Of a stretch of 64,000 nt of DNA, positions 45,141-57,066 are shown in pieces. The position numbers and the translations under genes are program-made. The notes under the pieces are model-generated. The model saw nothing but the letters and a program-made list of their open reading frames with translations. It did not search any database and was not told where the DNA came from. Source of the DNA: Tolypocladium sp. Sup5 PDA-1 (taxonomy: Eukaryota; Ascomycota; Sordariomycetes; Hypocreales; Ophiocordycipitaceae); the NCBI GenBank assembly GCA_000750105.3, contig JPHH03000018.1:372001-436000 (forward strand). The letters are read 5' to 3'. The first letter of the stretch is position 1; each line of letters starts with the position of its first letter.

Positions 45141-48100
45141 TGTCCGTCAGCCTTGGCACCGCTGCACGTGAGGGCCATCACGTCGCACTCGGTAGCCGAA
45201 AGCGACCCCTGCCGATCTCGCGGCCCTGGATTGCGGTCAATATCGCGAGGAATATTCTGTGTTGTTGGTGCTGGTCCCAGGATCTTACCCACGTGAGGCT
45301 CGTGGTTCATGTGGCCGCTACGATTCGCTGATGCGGAGAAACGTGCCGCCAAGCTACCCTATACCGCGACGCCGTCTCCTTCCTGTCAGGGAAGGATTGC
45401 AATTCCTATGCCTCACAGGACGGAAATTTCCATTTATTATTTTACGCATGACAAGAAATATTCATACTGAGTCCGCAGTACAAACATTGTAAAGGTAGTG
45501 GGCTAGTGTAGACGTTCGTTGACTCGCGGTAAAGTAACAGCAGTCAACAACTCAAGTATCGAATACACATCACCTACAGGCATAGCCCTCACTGCAACAC
45601 GGGCACACCTAATGCAGCTCTAAAAGGGCTTCTGGCACTTTTGGTACCTTTGATACATTTTGTTGGTACTGGATGCACTGTTGCAGTTTTTGAAAGCGTT
45701 GCATGCGGGATGGTTCAAGTTGTTGGCGAGTTCGGACCCGGCATGCACTCTCGACAAGTCCCCTCTCTCAAACAGGTACGGAGAGCTTCGCGATGTATAG
45801 TTGAAACACCCGGCCCTGACGCCCAACTCGAGTTCTACGAGCGCCACGGTCAAGTTGGTTGAAAAAAGGAGAGAATTGTCTCCTTGAGCAACCCAAGCCA
45901 TGTGGATTTTCCATGCAGTTCGCCGTTGTCTCGGTGTGTCGCTCTGTCTGAGTGTTGCGTACGAGTATCCGTACATGGGCGCCTTGAGCGCGGGAGCGGA
46001 GCTACTCCGTACTCCGTACACTCGGGACCAAACAATTGTCTCTTACTCGGCACGTTCGGGCAAGACCTTAGTGTCTGGTGCAAAGGGTCTTGGAGCTTAT
46101 TCTGGTCGCACACGTGGCTTGCTTCTGTCTCAGCTCAGCTGTGGTCGTTTCTCTGGAGCGCTATGACAGCGACTCAGTTTGATGCAGCCAATGCGACTAA
46201 ATGCGCACTTCAAAGTGGCAACCGAGGCATCCGTGGACATGTCTTGCATTTTACGGTCATTCCACGTTAAAGTCCTTGTTACGAATACTTTTGGCAGCTG
46301 TCTTGCTCTGCTCTAGCTTCGTCCTGGCACCCTTCCAGAAATATCCCGACTTGCAGTTACCTCCCCGCAGACAACTCACCAGCTCCGGTCCTCCCTCCGA
46401 TGCAACCACACACGCCCCCATATCCGCTTCCATATCCGCTTCCTTTCTTTTCCTAGCCTTCCGCAGCCACAAGGAGATCTGGATTCTGACCGCAGACGCC
46501 AACCCACCAGCTGCCTGTCAACGCAGCATTATGCTAAACCCAATACAACGCCGCCCAACGCACGCACGACTCGAGGCTCGAGACCACACTGCATGTCTCA
46601 GGCCGAAGAGATGAAGCGCTCGCGGCCACTGACGCAGCAGCAAACAAGACAATATGTGTATGTACGGCCGAGGTTTGTTTCCCGGCAGACATGGAAGCGC
46701 ATACCTGGGAGGGCCGACCGCCCGGAGGACTCGAGATGACATGTAGTGCGCATGGCCCGTGGCTCGGACAATGGCTGAGCCTGCGGTCGCGGTGTATCTG
46801 TATGGCGTGTATTTCACCGCGTCAGATAGGAACGCGTTGCCACGATATGTAGGCGGGACTGTTGGTTACACAACAGCGAGCTGGCAAATGAGGCGGCCTC
46901 ACGATGATTCGATGCCTGCCATTGCCGTTATGAAATACTCCGGGCAGTGCCGCTCGCTGCCGTGCAACGTCGCCTGGTCACGTTCATCTGTGCGTAGCTC
47001 ACTGCCGCCCTCGGGCACCTCAAGTCCATGTCAGTTGACGTGCGGACCCGGGCCGGGCGAGGAGGGATGGGGGCGGGAGTGCCCTATTGGCGTGGTTACC
47101 GGTGAAGACGATGCGGGAGCCGGGAACCCTGCCGTTCATCTCATTTGCTGGCTCCCAATGAAAGCCGGTTTTTGCAGCCCAATGACGATCTCGGCCGGGT
47201 GACCACTGACGGCAACAACAGCGACTGTTGATCGATTCGAGCAGTCTCCCGAGATCAAGGACTGTGCAACTCCGCCTACAGTGCCTGCAGTTACGCATCG
47301 TCGCAGCTGTTGTTTGGACTCAACGTTTGCCGGGTTCGAGTTTGCGTCGAGACAGCGCCGGCCTGCCTGCTCCGCTCGTCTAGCCCCAACTCGAAGCCGA
47401 CGGAGTGGTGCTGGGCGAGGGAACTCAGTTCCATGGACGAAGTGGGCTGTGCAAAGCGACGATGAGCGACGAGCCGTTGTCCCTGTTCAATATTCGCCTC
47501 TCGGGGAGCGCCAAGCGGAATAGGGCTTCCAATGCAAGCGACGGACCGCTGCGTATGCACTCTATGCTGGGGCGAATATGCAAGTGCCTCTCCGCCGGAA
47601 CAGCACAAGTCTCCAGTCGATCAGCCGCTCTTCCAGCCATCAGGTACTTGGCATATCCCTCACATTTCCTGATTCCGCTTCGCCTTACCCGTTGCCAGCC
47701 GCGGGCAACTTCACGATCCCAACAAATCAGCCCCGGCTCGTTTACGAGTATTACCTGATCTCGCCCATCGTACATATGCTACTACGAGTACAGTAAAGCC
47801 GGCCCGCGGGCCCGGCCGCGGTGGAGAGGCGTCTCCATCAAGCTCTGGGAGTTGACCTGTCGCAGCCTCTCGGGCACAGCAGGTTACGTATTGCTTCGTG
47901 CTGGGCGGCTGTTTCTCGTCACCTCGTGTTCGGCCCCTGCCTCGAGACATGGGCAGCAAACAGCACAATTATCTGGCCGCCCCCATATCTCCAGCTTGCT
48001 TTTTGTCACCGTGCCTTAGTGCTGAGCGGCTGCGCGGGAGGCCCCAGCCGCGGCCAAGATTAACGGCCAAGAGTCGAAATGGATTGGCTACGATAGATGA

Positions 48101-49970
48101 GCTGGCAGTTGACGTGGTGGGGTCGATCGAGGCTAGGCGGTTGCAAGGGAGGCGCTGCATCTCGCCAAGCGCTGCTGCTGCTGCAACTCATCTTTGTCCC
48201 AGCTGCTTCTAACTGGCCAAGGCCCTGACGCTGGAAACGGTCTACGCCACCTATGGAACCGGGACGGGACGAAGACGGGATTGACAGGGACAAGCGCGGG
48301 GGAGGCAAGCTAACAGAAAGTGTCAGCAACGGATGCATGGAACCCGGAGTCTGTCCTCCTGGCGTCCTGGCAGCCAGACGTTCGTCCGAAAAGCCAGGGG
48401 CAGCCACGATACATCGGCCGAAACTAGGCCGTTGAACGGCACATCGCCAAACGTGGGGGCAGTGGGCTCATGAGTATGTTGCCATTATGCCATCCAATAT
48501 GCCGGGGCCCAGGACGCCGCCAGCCTTAACCACCAAGCAGCCAGGGGATTGTTTCTCCGAATAGAACCGAGCCGCCCGCGCTTGATTGGGAGGGCAGGCA
48601 GAGCAAGGTATTATCAAAGCCCGGCTGCAGGTCTTTCCGGCGCCGCCGAGGCCCCCACTGGGCAACTAGACAGCCTTCAACCAGCCAGGGGGTGATGCGC
48701 GGTCGAGCCGGCGGCCGGGGCCCCGGGAGGCGGCCGAGGGGTGGAGCGGACTAAAACGCGGCACTACGAGTACAGACGGGAAGTGGGAGCTGGGCAGGCT
48801 GAGCATCCCACAGCCGTGGCTAATCCTGATTCGGCGACGTATGGTGCGCTGTCACCCATCCCTAGGCGATCGCACTGCGCACGGAGCGTCGCGACTGGCG
48901 ATGTCAACGGTGAAGGGAGACGGCAGGCCGCCTGCAGGCTTACTATTCCTTCTTCAGCTGCCGGGCTTCCACTTATGTCCTAGGTGAGCGGCCTGAGAAG
49001 AGGACCTTGGGCGCAACTTGACGCAAGACGATGGATCATTTTCGTGGATTTCACAGTTGATAGGTTCACGCGGGACGCCGAGCCCAGCCGCCCCGTTGTC
49101 CATGCCCTTTCTTGCTGCCTACATTTTCTCGTTGCCTCGCGGGCGTGGCCGTTGGGTGATCGCGATGGGATGCCCGTTCCGCCTTCAACAGCTCATCTCA
49201 ACAGCAACCTGGTTCCTTGCACGCTTATACGAACAGGATGGGGCGGAAATTCGAATGAATCCTGCGCCTGCACGGGGACGTTGTGCAACATGACAGCGTG
49301 CGTTATGCCGTGCCCTCGGCTCCTTGCCATATGATGCATCCCGGCCGCAGCACCCCGGGGAGCCATGACCTCTTCGTCTTTGGCCGTGACAACTCAAAAA
49401 TCGTGTCTCTCTTTCCACGACCTGAGTTTCGGCCTTGCCAGTGTCTCACTACAAAATCTGCTTTATGATGCTCGCTTAAGCACGCACACGGCTGTAGTGT
49501 GTTGCAGTTACTGCCTGTAGTCCGAGGCTATATGTGGACGCAGGGAGCTGAGCCGAATAAGAAACAACTCGACCGGGCGGCGGATGCAATGACACCCAAA
49601 TGGACCATGGTCGTCGATGCATTAGTCGTCACGGCGTGGCAACCTTCGTAAACACACATGTACATGCGTCTGTATGCGGCATGGGGCCCTAGCCGACAGC
49701 TCTGGTCTCAGTCTCAGCTAGCAACGGACTGGTACCCTGAATCCTGATTCGAAGCCGGATGCCTTTTGCCCCTGGGACGAGCGTGGAAGTAATGACGACC
49801 TCTTACAAACAGAAAACTGTCATCCGTGTATAAATATCACGGCTCCCTCCTCCTTCCAAGACTCTTTTCTCATCACCAACCAGCTCCAACAATCCAATCT
49901 TTCCTACCCAACTCTGCAACTCCAGTCGCCTCAAGTCTCCCCGACTTTCAAACCCCCAACCACAGTCAAA
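45141..49970. other. 4.8 kb gene-poor interval
   Basis: No gene is supported. A minus-strand frame near 45.6-46.0 kb (about 90-130 codons) has no signal peptide or domain. TACTCCGTACTCCGTA lies at 46003-46018 and TACGAGTAC at 47783 and 48765. The right end is the hydrophobin promoter. Confidence 0.45.
49829..49836 (+). promoter_or_regulatory. TATA box of the hydrophobin gene
   Basis: TATAAATA lies 142 bp before the hydrophobin ATG and is followed by a CT/CA-rich leader typical of highly expressed fungal genes. Confidence 0.6.
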
Positions 49971-50374
49971 ATGAAGTTCTTCGCCGCTGCTGCCCTTTTC
50001 GCTGGCGCCCTCGCCGTCCCCACCGGTGACCACGGTGGCAACTACAACCCTTGCCCGAATGGCCTCTACAGCAACGCCCAGTGCTGCGCCACCCTTGTCC
50101 TCGGTATTGTTGGCCTGAACTGCGGATCCCGTAAGTTGCTACCACTATCTTGACACTCTGGATACCATGCTCACATTCTCTTGCAGCTGTTGAGTCTCCC
50201 CGTGACGGCAGAAACTTCCGCGATATCTGCGCCCAGAGGGGCCAGCAGGCTACCTGCTGTGTCTTGCCCGTCGTAAGTCGTGATCTGGAACAATTCCACA
50301 CCACCCATCATCGACTAACCACTCTACAGGCCGGCCAGGACCTCCTCTGCAACGGCCCCGTTGGTGTCAACTAA
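49971..50374 (+). CDS. Class II hydrophobin
   Basis: A 96-residue secreted hydrophobin. Exons are 49971-50130, 50187-50272 and 50330-50374, with introns of 56 and 57 bp, as in other class II genes. The signal peptide is MKFFAAAALFAGALA. Eight Cys are at 28, 38, 39, 51, 68, 77, 78 and 89, giving the C-CC-C-C-CC-C pattern with class II spacing (11 residues from CC to the fourth Cys). The start YNPCPNGLYSNAQCC is the usual class II block. The protein self-assembles at air-water interfaces on hyphae and spores. TATA box and CT leader suggest strong expression. Confidence 0.95.
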
Positions 50375-51350
50375 CTGCCCCCTAATGTCTATTCATTGTC
50401 GCGGCGTACCGCGCCAACGATAGGGGCCTCACGTTGGCTTCGTCACAGGGGCGGATGGGCATACTTATGTACTGCGTCCCTGATTGGTACAAAAGGCGAC
50501 CTGGAGGCTAGAGACTTGGGTATCTGGGTTGGTAAATACTTTGCTTCATGATACTATTCTTGCTAGTCATGTATTAATACAATAAATGACTACACGCTCT
50601 TCACGACTTGCTGGAGTCTATTCTGAATGCCCACAGTGACTGTTAACGCATAAGATACCGTATGCCGTACCTTGTGTGAGATTGAATGATACAACAGAAG
50701 TGTGGATTACATGTTGGCTAGAGCCCCTCTGATAAGGACTTGTTAGCCACTGTAATGCTTTTGGCAATTCCACAAGAAGACACTGCACTAACACCACCGT
50801 ATAGCTTGAGCAATAAATACTAGCCGTCCAACTTACACTCCGCCTCCTCACTGTACTCCGCCATCTCTCCCTGGGTACCGAGGACACAACTTCTGAGTGC
50901 ACGGACACAATGTGATCCTTGATCTAGAACTCATACCCAAGCGGAGCATGAAGGTTCACGAGCCTTTGACTATGTGGCTTACAACAATCATAACAAGACC
51001 CAGCCAATGTAGAGGCTTTTATAGCAATAGTGTTCCTGTGAAGTGTCATTATTGTGCAATCTTTCGTCCAATGACCCTACAGTGATGAGCTATTGATACC
51101 GTGGACAATGTCTGTTCGCTTCCGGCACGACGAAGTCCCAAAGAGATTCACCGATAGCCCTTTGTCTAGAAAAGGTGTGTGAAACAACAGCCAAAAGACT
51201 TCACGTCATAGCCTACATTAAGCATAAGGAATATAAAATTTGATGCTCAATCGCCTCCACAAGTCTGTAACCGTTCACACACCGCGCACAGCCCAGCCGT
51301 GAAGCACACATAAAGCCTCTCTACTGCTATACGCGTGTATACACGGCAAA
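50375..51350. other. Intergenic, about 1 kb
   Basis: AT-richer interval between the hydrophobin and amidoligase genes. No gene is seen. Confidence 0.45.
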
Positions 51351-52616
51351 ATGTCGCACAGCCATCGACAAGACATCACCTTTGGGCTTGAGCTGGACTT
51401 TCTGACTCCAAGTTGTGACGGCTACGTGTACGAAGATGGCCCAGCCTATCACGCACCGACGAGGAAGGCCCTTGCCCTCGAGCTTCGCGAGCTAACCCAC
51501 GGCATCGGAATTGCTGCTGAGTGTAATCATGATCTTGGTTGTTTCTGCGCGGTCTGCATGCACGCACCGACCAAGGATGTTTCTCCAGGCATGAGAGTCT
51601 TTAATGCAGGCCCGTCCGACCAAGTGTCATATGTCAGGCCCTGTCACCGATTCTTCTTGATCCAAAAGGAAGACTTAGTTAGCCCTCTGTCCAAGGGGCC
51701 TTGGCGTGGCATCGAGATCACCACACCGGTATTCAACGTGAGCGAGTTGTCCGCTGGCCTACCACAGACTCAGCAGGTCGTATCGGCACTCCGCAACATG
51801 GACCTGGATATAGCAGTGAACAAATCCTGCGGTCTCCATGTCCATGTCGGCCTCAGAGATGGCCTGCGACTCACTTTGGCGAAAAAGCTGGTGACGTTGG
51901 TAATGCTGCTGGAACAGCCACTGATTCTCCCCTTGTGCCCAGTGTCGCGAAGGGAGTCTTCCTTTACTTCACTAATCAGCGAGAGGTCGCGATTTGCTAC
52001 GAGAACGTTGGACCTAGACGAGATGGCTGTCGCACTGAGAGTCGAGGGTCCCGAAATGAGCGACCACTGGCCGTGGAAACTGGGGGACTCGACCCCGACG
52101 GCTTGGAACAGCGGCGACCCTGCGTCTCTGCAAGGTACCGTGCGACTCATCTGGCACACGCCTTCCTTGCGGGAACTCATGGAAGGCTTGTGCAAGCGGA
52201 CAAGCACCAGAACAGCGCTGGCAATCAGGCTGCGTGCCCCCAACGGCGTGCAGGTGGAAACGACTAGTGTGGACTTTGATGGGAATTCCTTTGACTTTGA
52301 AGGTACGCAGTCCACCTTTGAGTTCCGGTACCCGCAGATGAGCTTTGACATGCCCTTTATCAAGAACTGGATCGAGCTGTGCTGCAAGCTGGTCGAGATT
52401 GCTACGCTAGATGCGCCGGCGTTCAAGGCCAAGCTCCGAGAACTTGTCCGTGTCCTTTATGAGGCCAAGGCTTCTGAGAACACAGAGTGGGAGAGGATCC
52501 TAACTGCCATTGGGCTGGGCCATCAGGTCGCAGAGTGGCGTGCGCAGTTGCAGCGCCACGCCAGGGGCGAGGAGATTTCACATCTAGGGGAAGGTGGTAT
52601 ATTGCTCCCGGAATAA
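51351..52616 (+). CDS. Putative amidoligase
   Basis: A 421-residue single-exon protein of the putative amidoligase family (COOH-NH2 ligase, glutamine-synthetase-like fold). It starts with the family block ITFGLELDFLTP (acidic metal or ATP ligands). It continues with WRGIEITTPVF, then VNKSCGLHVHVG (His163 and His165) and a C-terminal TFEFRYPQMSFD with the conserved Glu-Arg. Family members are predicted to form amide bonds between acidic side chains and amines, in peptide tagging or small-molecule synthesis. Fungal members are uncharacterised. No signal peptide is seen, so it should be cytosolic. No biosynthetic partner genes lie next to it. Confidence 0.85.
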   Translation: MSHSHRQDITFGLELDFLTPSCDGYVYEDGPAYHAPTRKALALELRELTHGIGIAAECNHDLGCFCAVCMHAPTKDVSPGMRVFNAGPSDQVSYVRPCHRFFLIQKEDLVSPLSKGPWRGIEITTPVFNVSELSAGLPQTQQVVSALRNMDLDIAVNKSCGLHVHVGLRDGLRLTLAKKLVTLVMLLEQPLILPLCPVSRRESSFTSLISERSRFATRTLDLDEMAVALRVEGPEMSDHWPWKLGDSTPTAWNSGDPASLQGTVRLIWHTPSLRELMEGLCKRTSTRTALAIRLRAPNGVQVETTSVDFDGNSFDFEGTQSTFEFRYPQMSFDMPFIKNWIELCCKLVEIATLDAPAFKAKLRELVRVLYEAKASENTEWERILTAIGLGHQVAEWRAQLQRHARGEEISHLGEGGILLPE

Positions 52617-53288
52617 CAAAACGCATAGCAGTGGGCTTGATTGAGACAAAGCGGAGTTCAAGATAGGTGTATAATCTGGAGTGTGGCGTAAAGGGGCACG
52701 GGCGTGCTTTGTGCAGACGCGCTACTTCGTCACCCATAGTCCCACGGTCCAGTAGTAAGTCAGATTCGCAAGCGTTCGCATAAAGATGCACCCACAGGTG
52801 CATCATGTTGCGAGGAACCAAGCAGGAATACTAAAGGCCATGAAGTTGCGCAGTCGCTCAATCCGAGTCACTCGTCCAGGATAATGCGAGAAAGCCACTT
52901 CAGTGATTGGGACAGGAAGTGTTTTCAAAGCGAAACAGCAAAAAATAAAAAGCAGATGGAAAGCCGGTTACGGCAGTGTTCAAACGGCGGCCGCCAAGCC
53001 CCGACCTAAATTTCCTTTTACGGAAAGCCCCCGTCCGGGCCGGAGCCGGTGTGGGGCCGATGGATGTGGCGTGGAATGACGGTGGTCAGAGCGCGGCGGC
53101 TTACAGCCTCACACGCGAAGGGACAGTATTTCGGGTCACCAAGGGGAAAAGCGGGATGAAAACTGGCTTATGCGACTTCAGTTATGCTGTATACATCGCC
53201 GGTGCGTCCACACATCCTCTACCCGAACTCCTTGGCCCCGTCCTCATCCACCGCTCCGAAAACGCCCAAGCAAGCAGTCCCCCTCCCG
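52617..53288. other. Intergenic, about 0.7 kb
   Basis: No gene is recognised. A plus-strand frame at 52976-53374 is antisense to the next gene at its end and has no domain. Confidence 0.4.
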
Positions 53289-53609
53289 TCACATCTTTCC
53301 ACGGGGCTCAGTCCCCCTTGAGAGGCACATATTGTAGCACATGGCGCACACGCGACAAGCCATGTAGTCCTTGATCTCGTTGTACTGGCCCTCCGGCAGC
53401 GAGCCGTGATAGCCCCGCGAGGCCACCACCCTGCCGGCCGTTTTGCCGTCCTCGCACATGACGGCCTCGATGCGCGGGAACTCGCCGCACGGCATGAGGT
53501 GGAACTTGAGGCCGGTGTCTTGGCTCTGGTAGAAGCCCAGGTGGCCGCGGACGCAGGAGTCTGCCATGGGGCAGGCGCAGCAGGCCTGGTGGAGGATGAA
53601 GATGCACAT
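53289..53609 (-). CDS. Small Cys-rich hypothetical protein
   Basis: A 106-residue protein (MCIFILHQACCACPMADSC...). It has ten Cys in two clusters, an N-terminal CCACPMADSC and a C-terminal CRVCAMCYNMC, which could bind zinc. There is no signal peptide. The frame is open upstream to 53771, but that part is translated from an 8-bp tandem repeat (QQLSNSAT), so 53609 is the likely start. No family is recognised with confidence; similar short Cys proteins are common in ascomycetes. Confidence 0.55.
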   Translation of the reverse strand: MCIFILHQACCACPMADSCVRGHLGFYQSQDTGLKFHLMPCGEFPRIEAVMCEDGKTAGRVVASRGYHGSLPEGQYNEIKDYMACRVCAMCYNMCLSRGTEPRGKM

Positions 53610-53675
53610 GGTTGTGTGAGGGGAGGTGTTCTGGGGTTGATGGGTACCAGCGCGATGAGGAAAGGATGGAGGGGG

Positions 53676-53725
53676 AGTTGCTGAGTTGCTGAGTTGCTGA
53701 GTTGCTGAGTTGCTGAGTTGCTGAG
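53676..53725. repeat. 8 bp tandem repeat, six units
   Basis: Six perfect tandem copies of agttgctg, 67 bp upstream of the Cys-rich gene start, in its leader or promoter. Confidence 0.95.
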
Positions 53726-55394
53726 GAGAAGAGAAGCGTGTTTGAGTAGATATTTCCAGTTTTTGTTTCATGGCAAACGGGTGACGCAGGCTGTGAACGG
53801 CTGTCGACGTCTCCGTGGACTACGTCAACTCACCTTTGCCAACGCCAGTTGCCTGCGTGGCCGGGAGCTCTTGACCGCCGTCAGTGTCAGGTGAACCGCA
53901 CTCGCTGACATCTGCAAGGCCCAATCGTGGTTAATGGCGTGCAGAATCGCATAGAGGTTACGGCTCTCTACGACGAAGGTGATGCGACCATTGCACTCGA
54001 CAAACATTTGTGCGATGGTTGGCTGTGCTTGCGTCCTCGTCAATGAGAGCCTGTAGTTCTGAGAGGAAGTGCTCTTGGCTCATGTTGTCACCGTGTTCTT
54101 GTAAAGTGTCTTTGAACTCGGCGTCTTTTCACTGAACAGGAACCCGTCCCGAAGGATGCTTCTTTGTTGCCCACGACTGGCACTTTACGCAGAGCAAGTC
54201 TGTCCTGCTCATGTTTGAGACGCTGTAGAGTTGCGTGAAATGTCGCTGTAGTTTAGAGGCATTCAGTAGCATTTTCGTTGGCAGCATTTCGCCGGCTGAT
54301 ACCGATCCTGGTCGACGAAGCATTCTTCTGGTATTGCTCCAATGTGATGGTGGTGATGAAACCCAAGTGCATAGTGTTGGTGATAGCATTGAGGCATGTA
54401 GTGTTGGCACATGTGCAGTTCCAGAGCGCGGAGCCGAGGTGGGAATCGAACCCCCCAAAGAAGCAAGGCTCTCGGGGCATACTCTTACATTGCCCGCGCC
54501 TAGGGCGAGGAAAGGTAATGAAAGGCTTGGCGAGCGAGCTTAACGAGAAGACGGCAACTACCAAGTTGGCAGGCCAATGCCGCTTAAACGACTTGCCACC
54601 TTCCAAGGTTCGTAGGGAAGTAGAGTAGCCACCAGTTAAGACCACGCCTTCTCTCCTGCAGGGTTGCATCGAACTTTCCTAGAGTGGTATACGCAGCTGA
54701 GTCGACGTCATGGACGAGCGGCTCACGGCGAGGAGCAGACCACTTCCGCCAGTTCCCCCTCTCGTCAGACGACTCGCCAAGCAAGCGGAGACTATTCCGG
54801 CCACCATCACTCGCATTCTGTTCGGCAAGTCGCCAGCGACAGTCTAGAACGAAGCAACACGCGGGGAACCCAAGTCCCAATGCCCCTCTGCTGGTGAGTC
54901 TCCGCGGCATGTAGGCTGCGCTTATCCTCGCCGCGCGTGGCGAAACGCCGTGCGTCTCTGAGGCTGGTCGTCCTCGACTTGCCTGCGCAGCGCCCCCTGA
55001 ATCGTGCTTCAGACGAAGCACCCGGTTTCAGCCGTTTGACAAGACGACAAGTCCGCCTGCGTGCCCCAACGCACGGTGAAAGGCAAACTCCTCAACATGA
55101 CGCACGTTTAAAATCTGGGGAAAGACGGGGCAACTTGAAAGACAAATCCTTTGTCCAACATACCGTTCCCAGCGCAGCTGCCGTTGTTGAACGGGGAGAA
55201 TCCGGGAAGTCAATTGCCAGCCCGCCTTCACATGCGCCGCCGATGGCACAGACAATCTCGGCCCAGCGCCAGACCCCCGTCTCCAACTCTGCAAGTCATA
55301 CGGACTACGGACTACTCCGTACGGATACAGTAGCTGCAACCCTCCCGCCGAGTCCAAGAACGGGAACAGTGAAGGCGCAATAGCAAGCAGCAAG

Positions 55395-55414
55395 CCCCCC
55401 CCCCCCCCCCCCCC
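55395..55414. repeat. Homopolymer C(20)
   Basis: Twenty consecutive C in intergenic DNA. Confidence 0.9.
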
Positions 55415-55896
55415 ACATCCACATGTAGAAAACCCGCCGTTAGCCTCTCGCGCTGCCGCGGCTCCCAAGCCACGTCTCCCTGCAATACCCCAGATTCCTG
55501 CCCTTCTCCCCCACCCCCGGTCCATGCCCCTGGCCCGGCCCCTGGCGGCCTCAGCAAATCAACTGCCGCGGAGGGGACGATCCGTCGACTATTCCGGGCA
55601 GGATCCGCGATTGGGCACGGCCCCTCGAGGCGCTCCGCTCCTTGACGCTCCTCGTCCAAGTCTTCACGCCGGGCTGCTCCCCCTAAGTTGCGCGCGGCCG
55701 AGGGTTTTGCCCACGGATGCTGCGTCTTTTGTCCCTGTCTTGGATGGGGCGCCGACTTTGCGGGGGGGCTGACGGACGCGAACCTTGCCCGATTGAGGCA
55801 CGAGGCCCGGGATCCAGACGCGGGATGGGCTCTGAACTTGTGATGAAGAGGAGATGAAGAGATGACGATGGCCGCTGGCATCCGTGCCTGCTCCGT

Positions 55897-55904
55897 TATA
55901 TAAA
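55897..55904 (+). promoter_or_regulatory. TATA box of the HsbA-like gene
   Basis: TATATAAA lies 172 bp before the ATG at 56069, followed by a long pyrimidine-rich leader. Confidence 0.6.
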
Positions 55905-56068
55905 GACACCGACGATCCCCGGGCGTGAATCTCTGATCTAAAAGAAGCCGTCTCCTCAGCCTCATCAGTCCTCTGCTTCGCTCACGCTCACTCACTCACC
56001 CCCTTACACTCCCCCCCTACACACTCCTATTTTTAAAAACTCGAGTGTAGAATAACAACACCGCCAAG

Positions 56069-56590
56069 ATGCTCCTCACCAACGTCTTCTCCGCCGTCGC
56101 CCTCGCGGCCACCGTCGTCGCCGACGGCGCCTCCATCACCGCCGCCATGAACACCGTCAAGGGCGACACCGTGCAGCTCGGCGCCACCGTCTCCTCCTGG
56201 GGCGGCGACATCTTCGGCGTGCTGTCCATCGCCGGCGAGTCCCTAGGCCTCCTCGAAGACCTCAAGAAGGGCTCCAAGACGGCCAGCAAGAGCGCGCCCC
56301 TCACGCAGGACGAGGCCCTCGGCATCGCCAGCGCGACCGGCGACCTCGCCGCGCAGGTCAACAAGACGCTCGAGGCCATCATCGCCGCCAAGCCCAAGTT
56401 CGACCACCTCATCGTCGTCAGCCCCATCATCCTCTTCAACCTCGAGGCCCAGAAGAAGGCCACCGCCGACTTCAGCGGCAAGATCGTTGCCAAGGTGCCC
56501 GCGGCGCTGCAGGCCATTGCCAAGAGCCTGATCCAGCCCATCGACGACGGCTTCACCAAGGCCATTGACATTTACCAGATCAGGCTATAA
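56069..56590 (+). CDS. HsbA-like secreted surface protein (cell wall galactomannoprotein family)
   Basis: A 173-residue single-exon secreted protein. MLLTNVFSAVALAATVVA is a signal peptide. The rest is an all-helical, Ala/Lys-rich domain without Cys (DTVQLGATVSSWGGDIFGVL, AAKPKFDHLIVVSPIILFNL, AQKKATADFSGKIVAKVP), as in hydrophobic-surface-binding protein A. Such proteins coat hydrophobic surfaces and help recruit hydrolases such as cutinase. TATA box, CT leader and strongly C-ending codons suggest high expression. Confidence 0.82.
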   Translation: MLLTNVFSAVALAATVVADGASITAAMNTVKGDTVQLGATVSSWGGDIFGVLSIAGESLGLLEDLKKGSKTASKSAPLTQDEALGIASATGDLAAQVNKTLEAIIAAKPKFDHLIVVSPIILFNLEAQKKATADFSGKIVAKVPAALQAIAKSLIQPIDDGFTKAIDIYQIRL

Positions 56591-57066
56591 GCGGCTGGTG
56601 CCAAGCGGAGGGAACGCTGTACGAGTGGCATGTTTTAAGCGACGATGGGATGAGGATGAGGCAGAGTCATGGCACCACTGTGGATGCGCGGATGCGCGAG
56701 GTGCACTTACATGAGTGACGGAGAAGCAAAACGGGTCCCGTTGCAGACGGCCCGAGCGACTTTCTTGTACATATTGAACCGTCGCCATCAACTGATGTCG
56801 ATACGACCAGACTGCATATGCAACTGCATGCGTGCCCGCAAACGTGACACGGCCGACGGATGCCATCCGCAGCGTCGACCAAATCCATCCTCACCAGCAT
56901 CACATCCTTGAATCCACTGCCGCGACTCCCGAGAAAATTATTAAATGCAAGACCTGTTCATTTCGCCATCTCCAGTACCGTCGTAGGCAAGACAGAGCCA
57001 AGCACCGGCGCGTTTGACAGTAAATTGCACTAAATACTTTTCTTCAATGTACTCGGCGTCCAAGCA

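Larger units (their letters stand above)
53772..56068. other. Gene-poor interval with a C(20) tract
   Basis: No gene is supported. Minus-strand frames at 53.8-54.7 kb show no domain. A tRNA T-arm-like sequence occurs near 54450 (see rejected items). TACTCCGTA lies at 55313-55321 and a C(20) run at 55395-55414. The last 170 bp are the HsbA-like gene promoter. Confidence 0.45.

Noticed and set aside
45620..46021. 133-codon minus-strand frame as a small secreted protein
   Set aside because: No signal peptide at either candidate start, and no Cys pattern or domain.
54430..54520. tRNA-like element on the minus strand (T-loop GGGTTCGATTCCCAC)
   Set aside because: The T-loop is good, but one T-stem pair mismatches, no 7-bp acceptor partner for the 3' flank is found upstream and no D-arm is visible. 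At best a tRNA relic.
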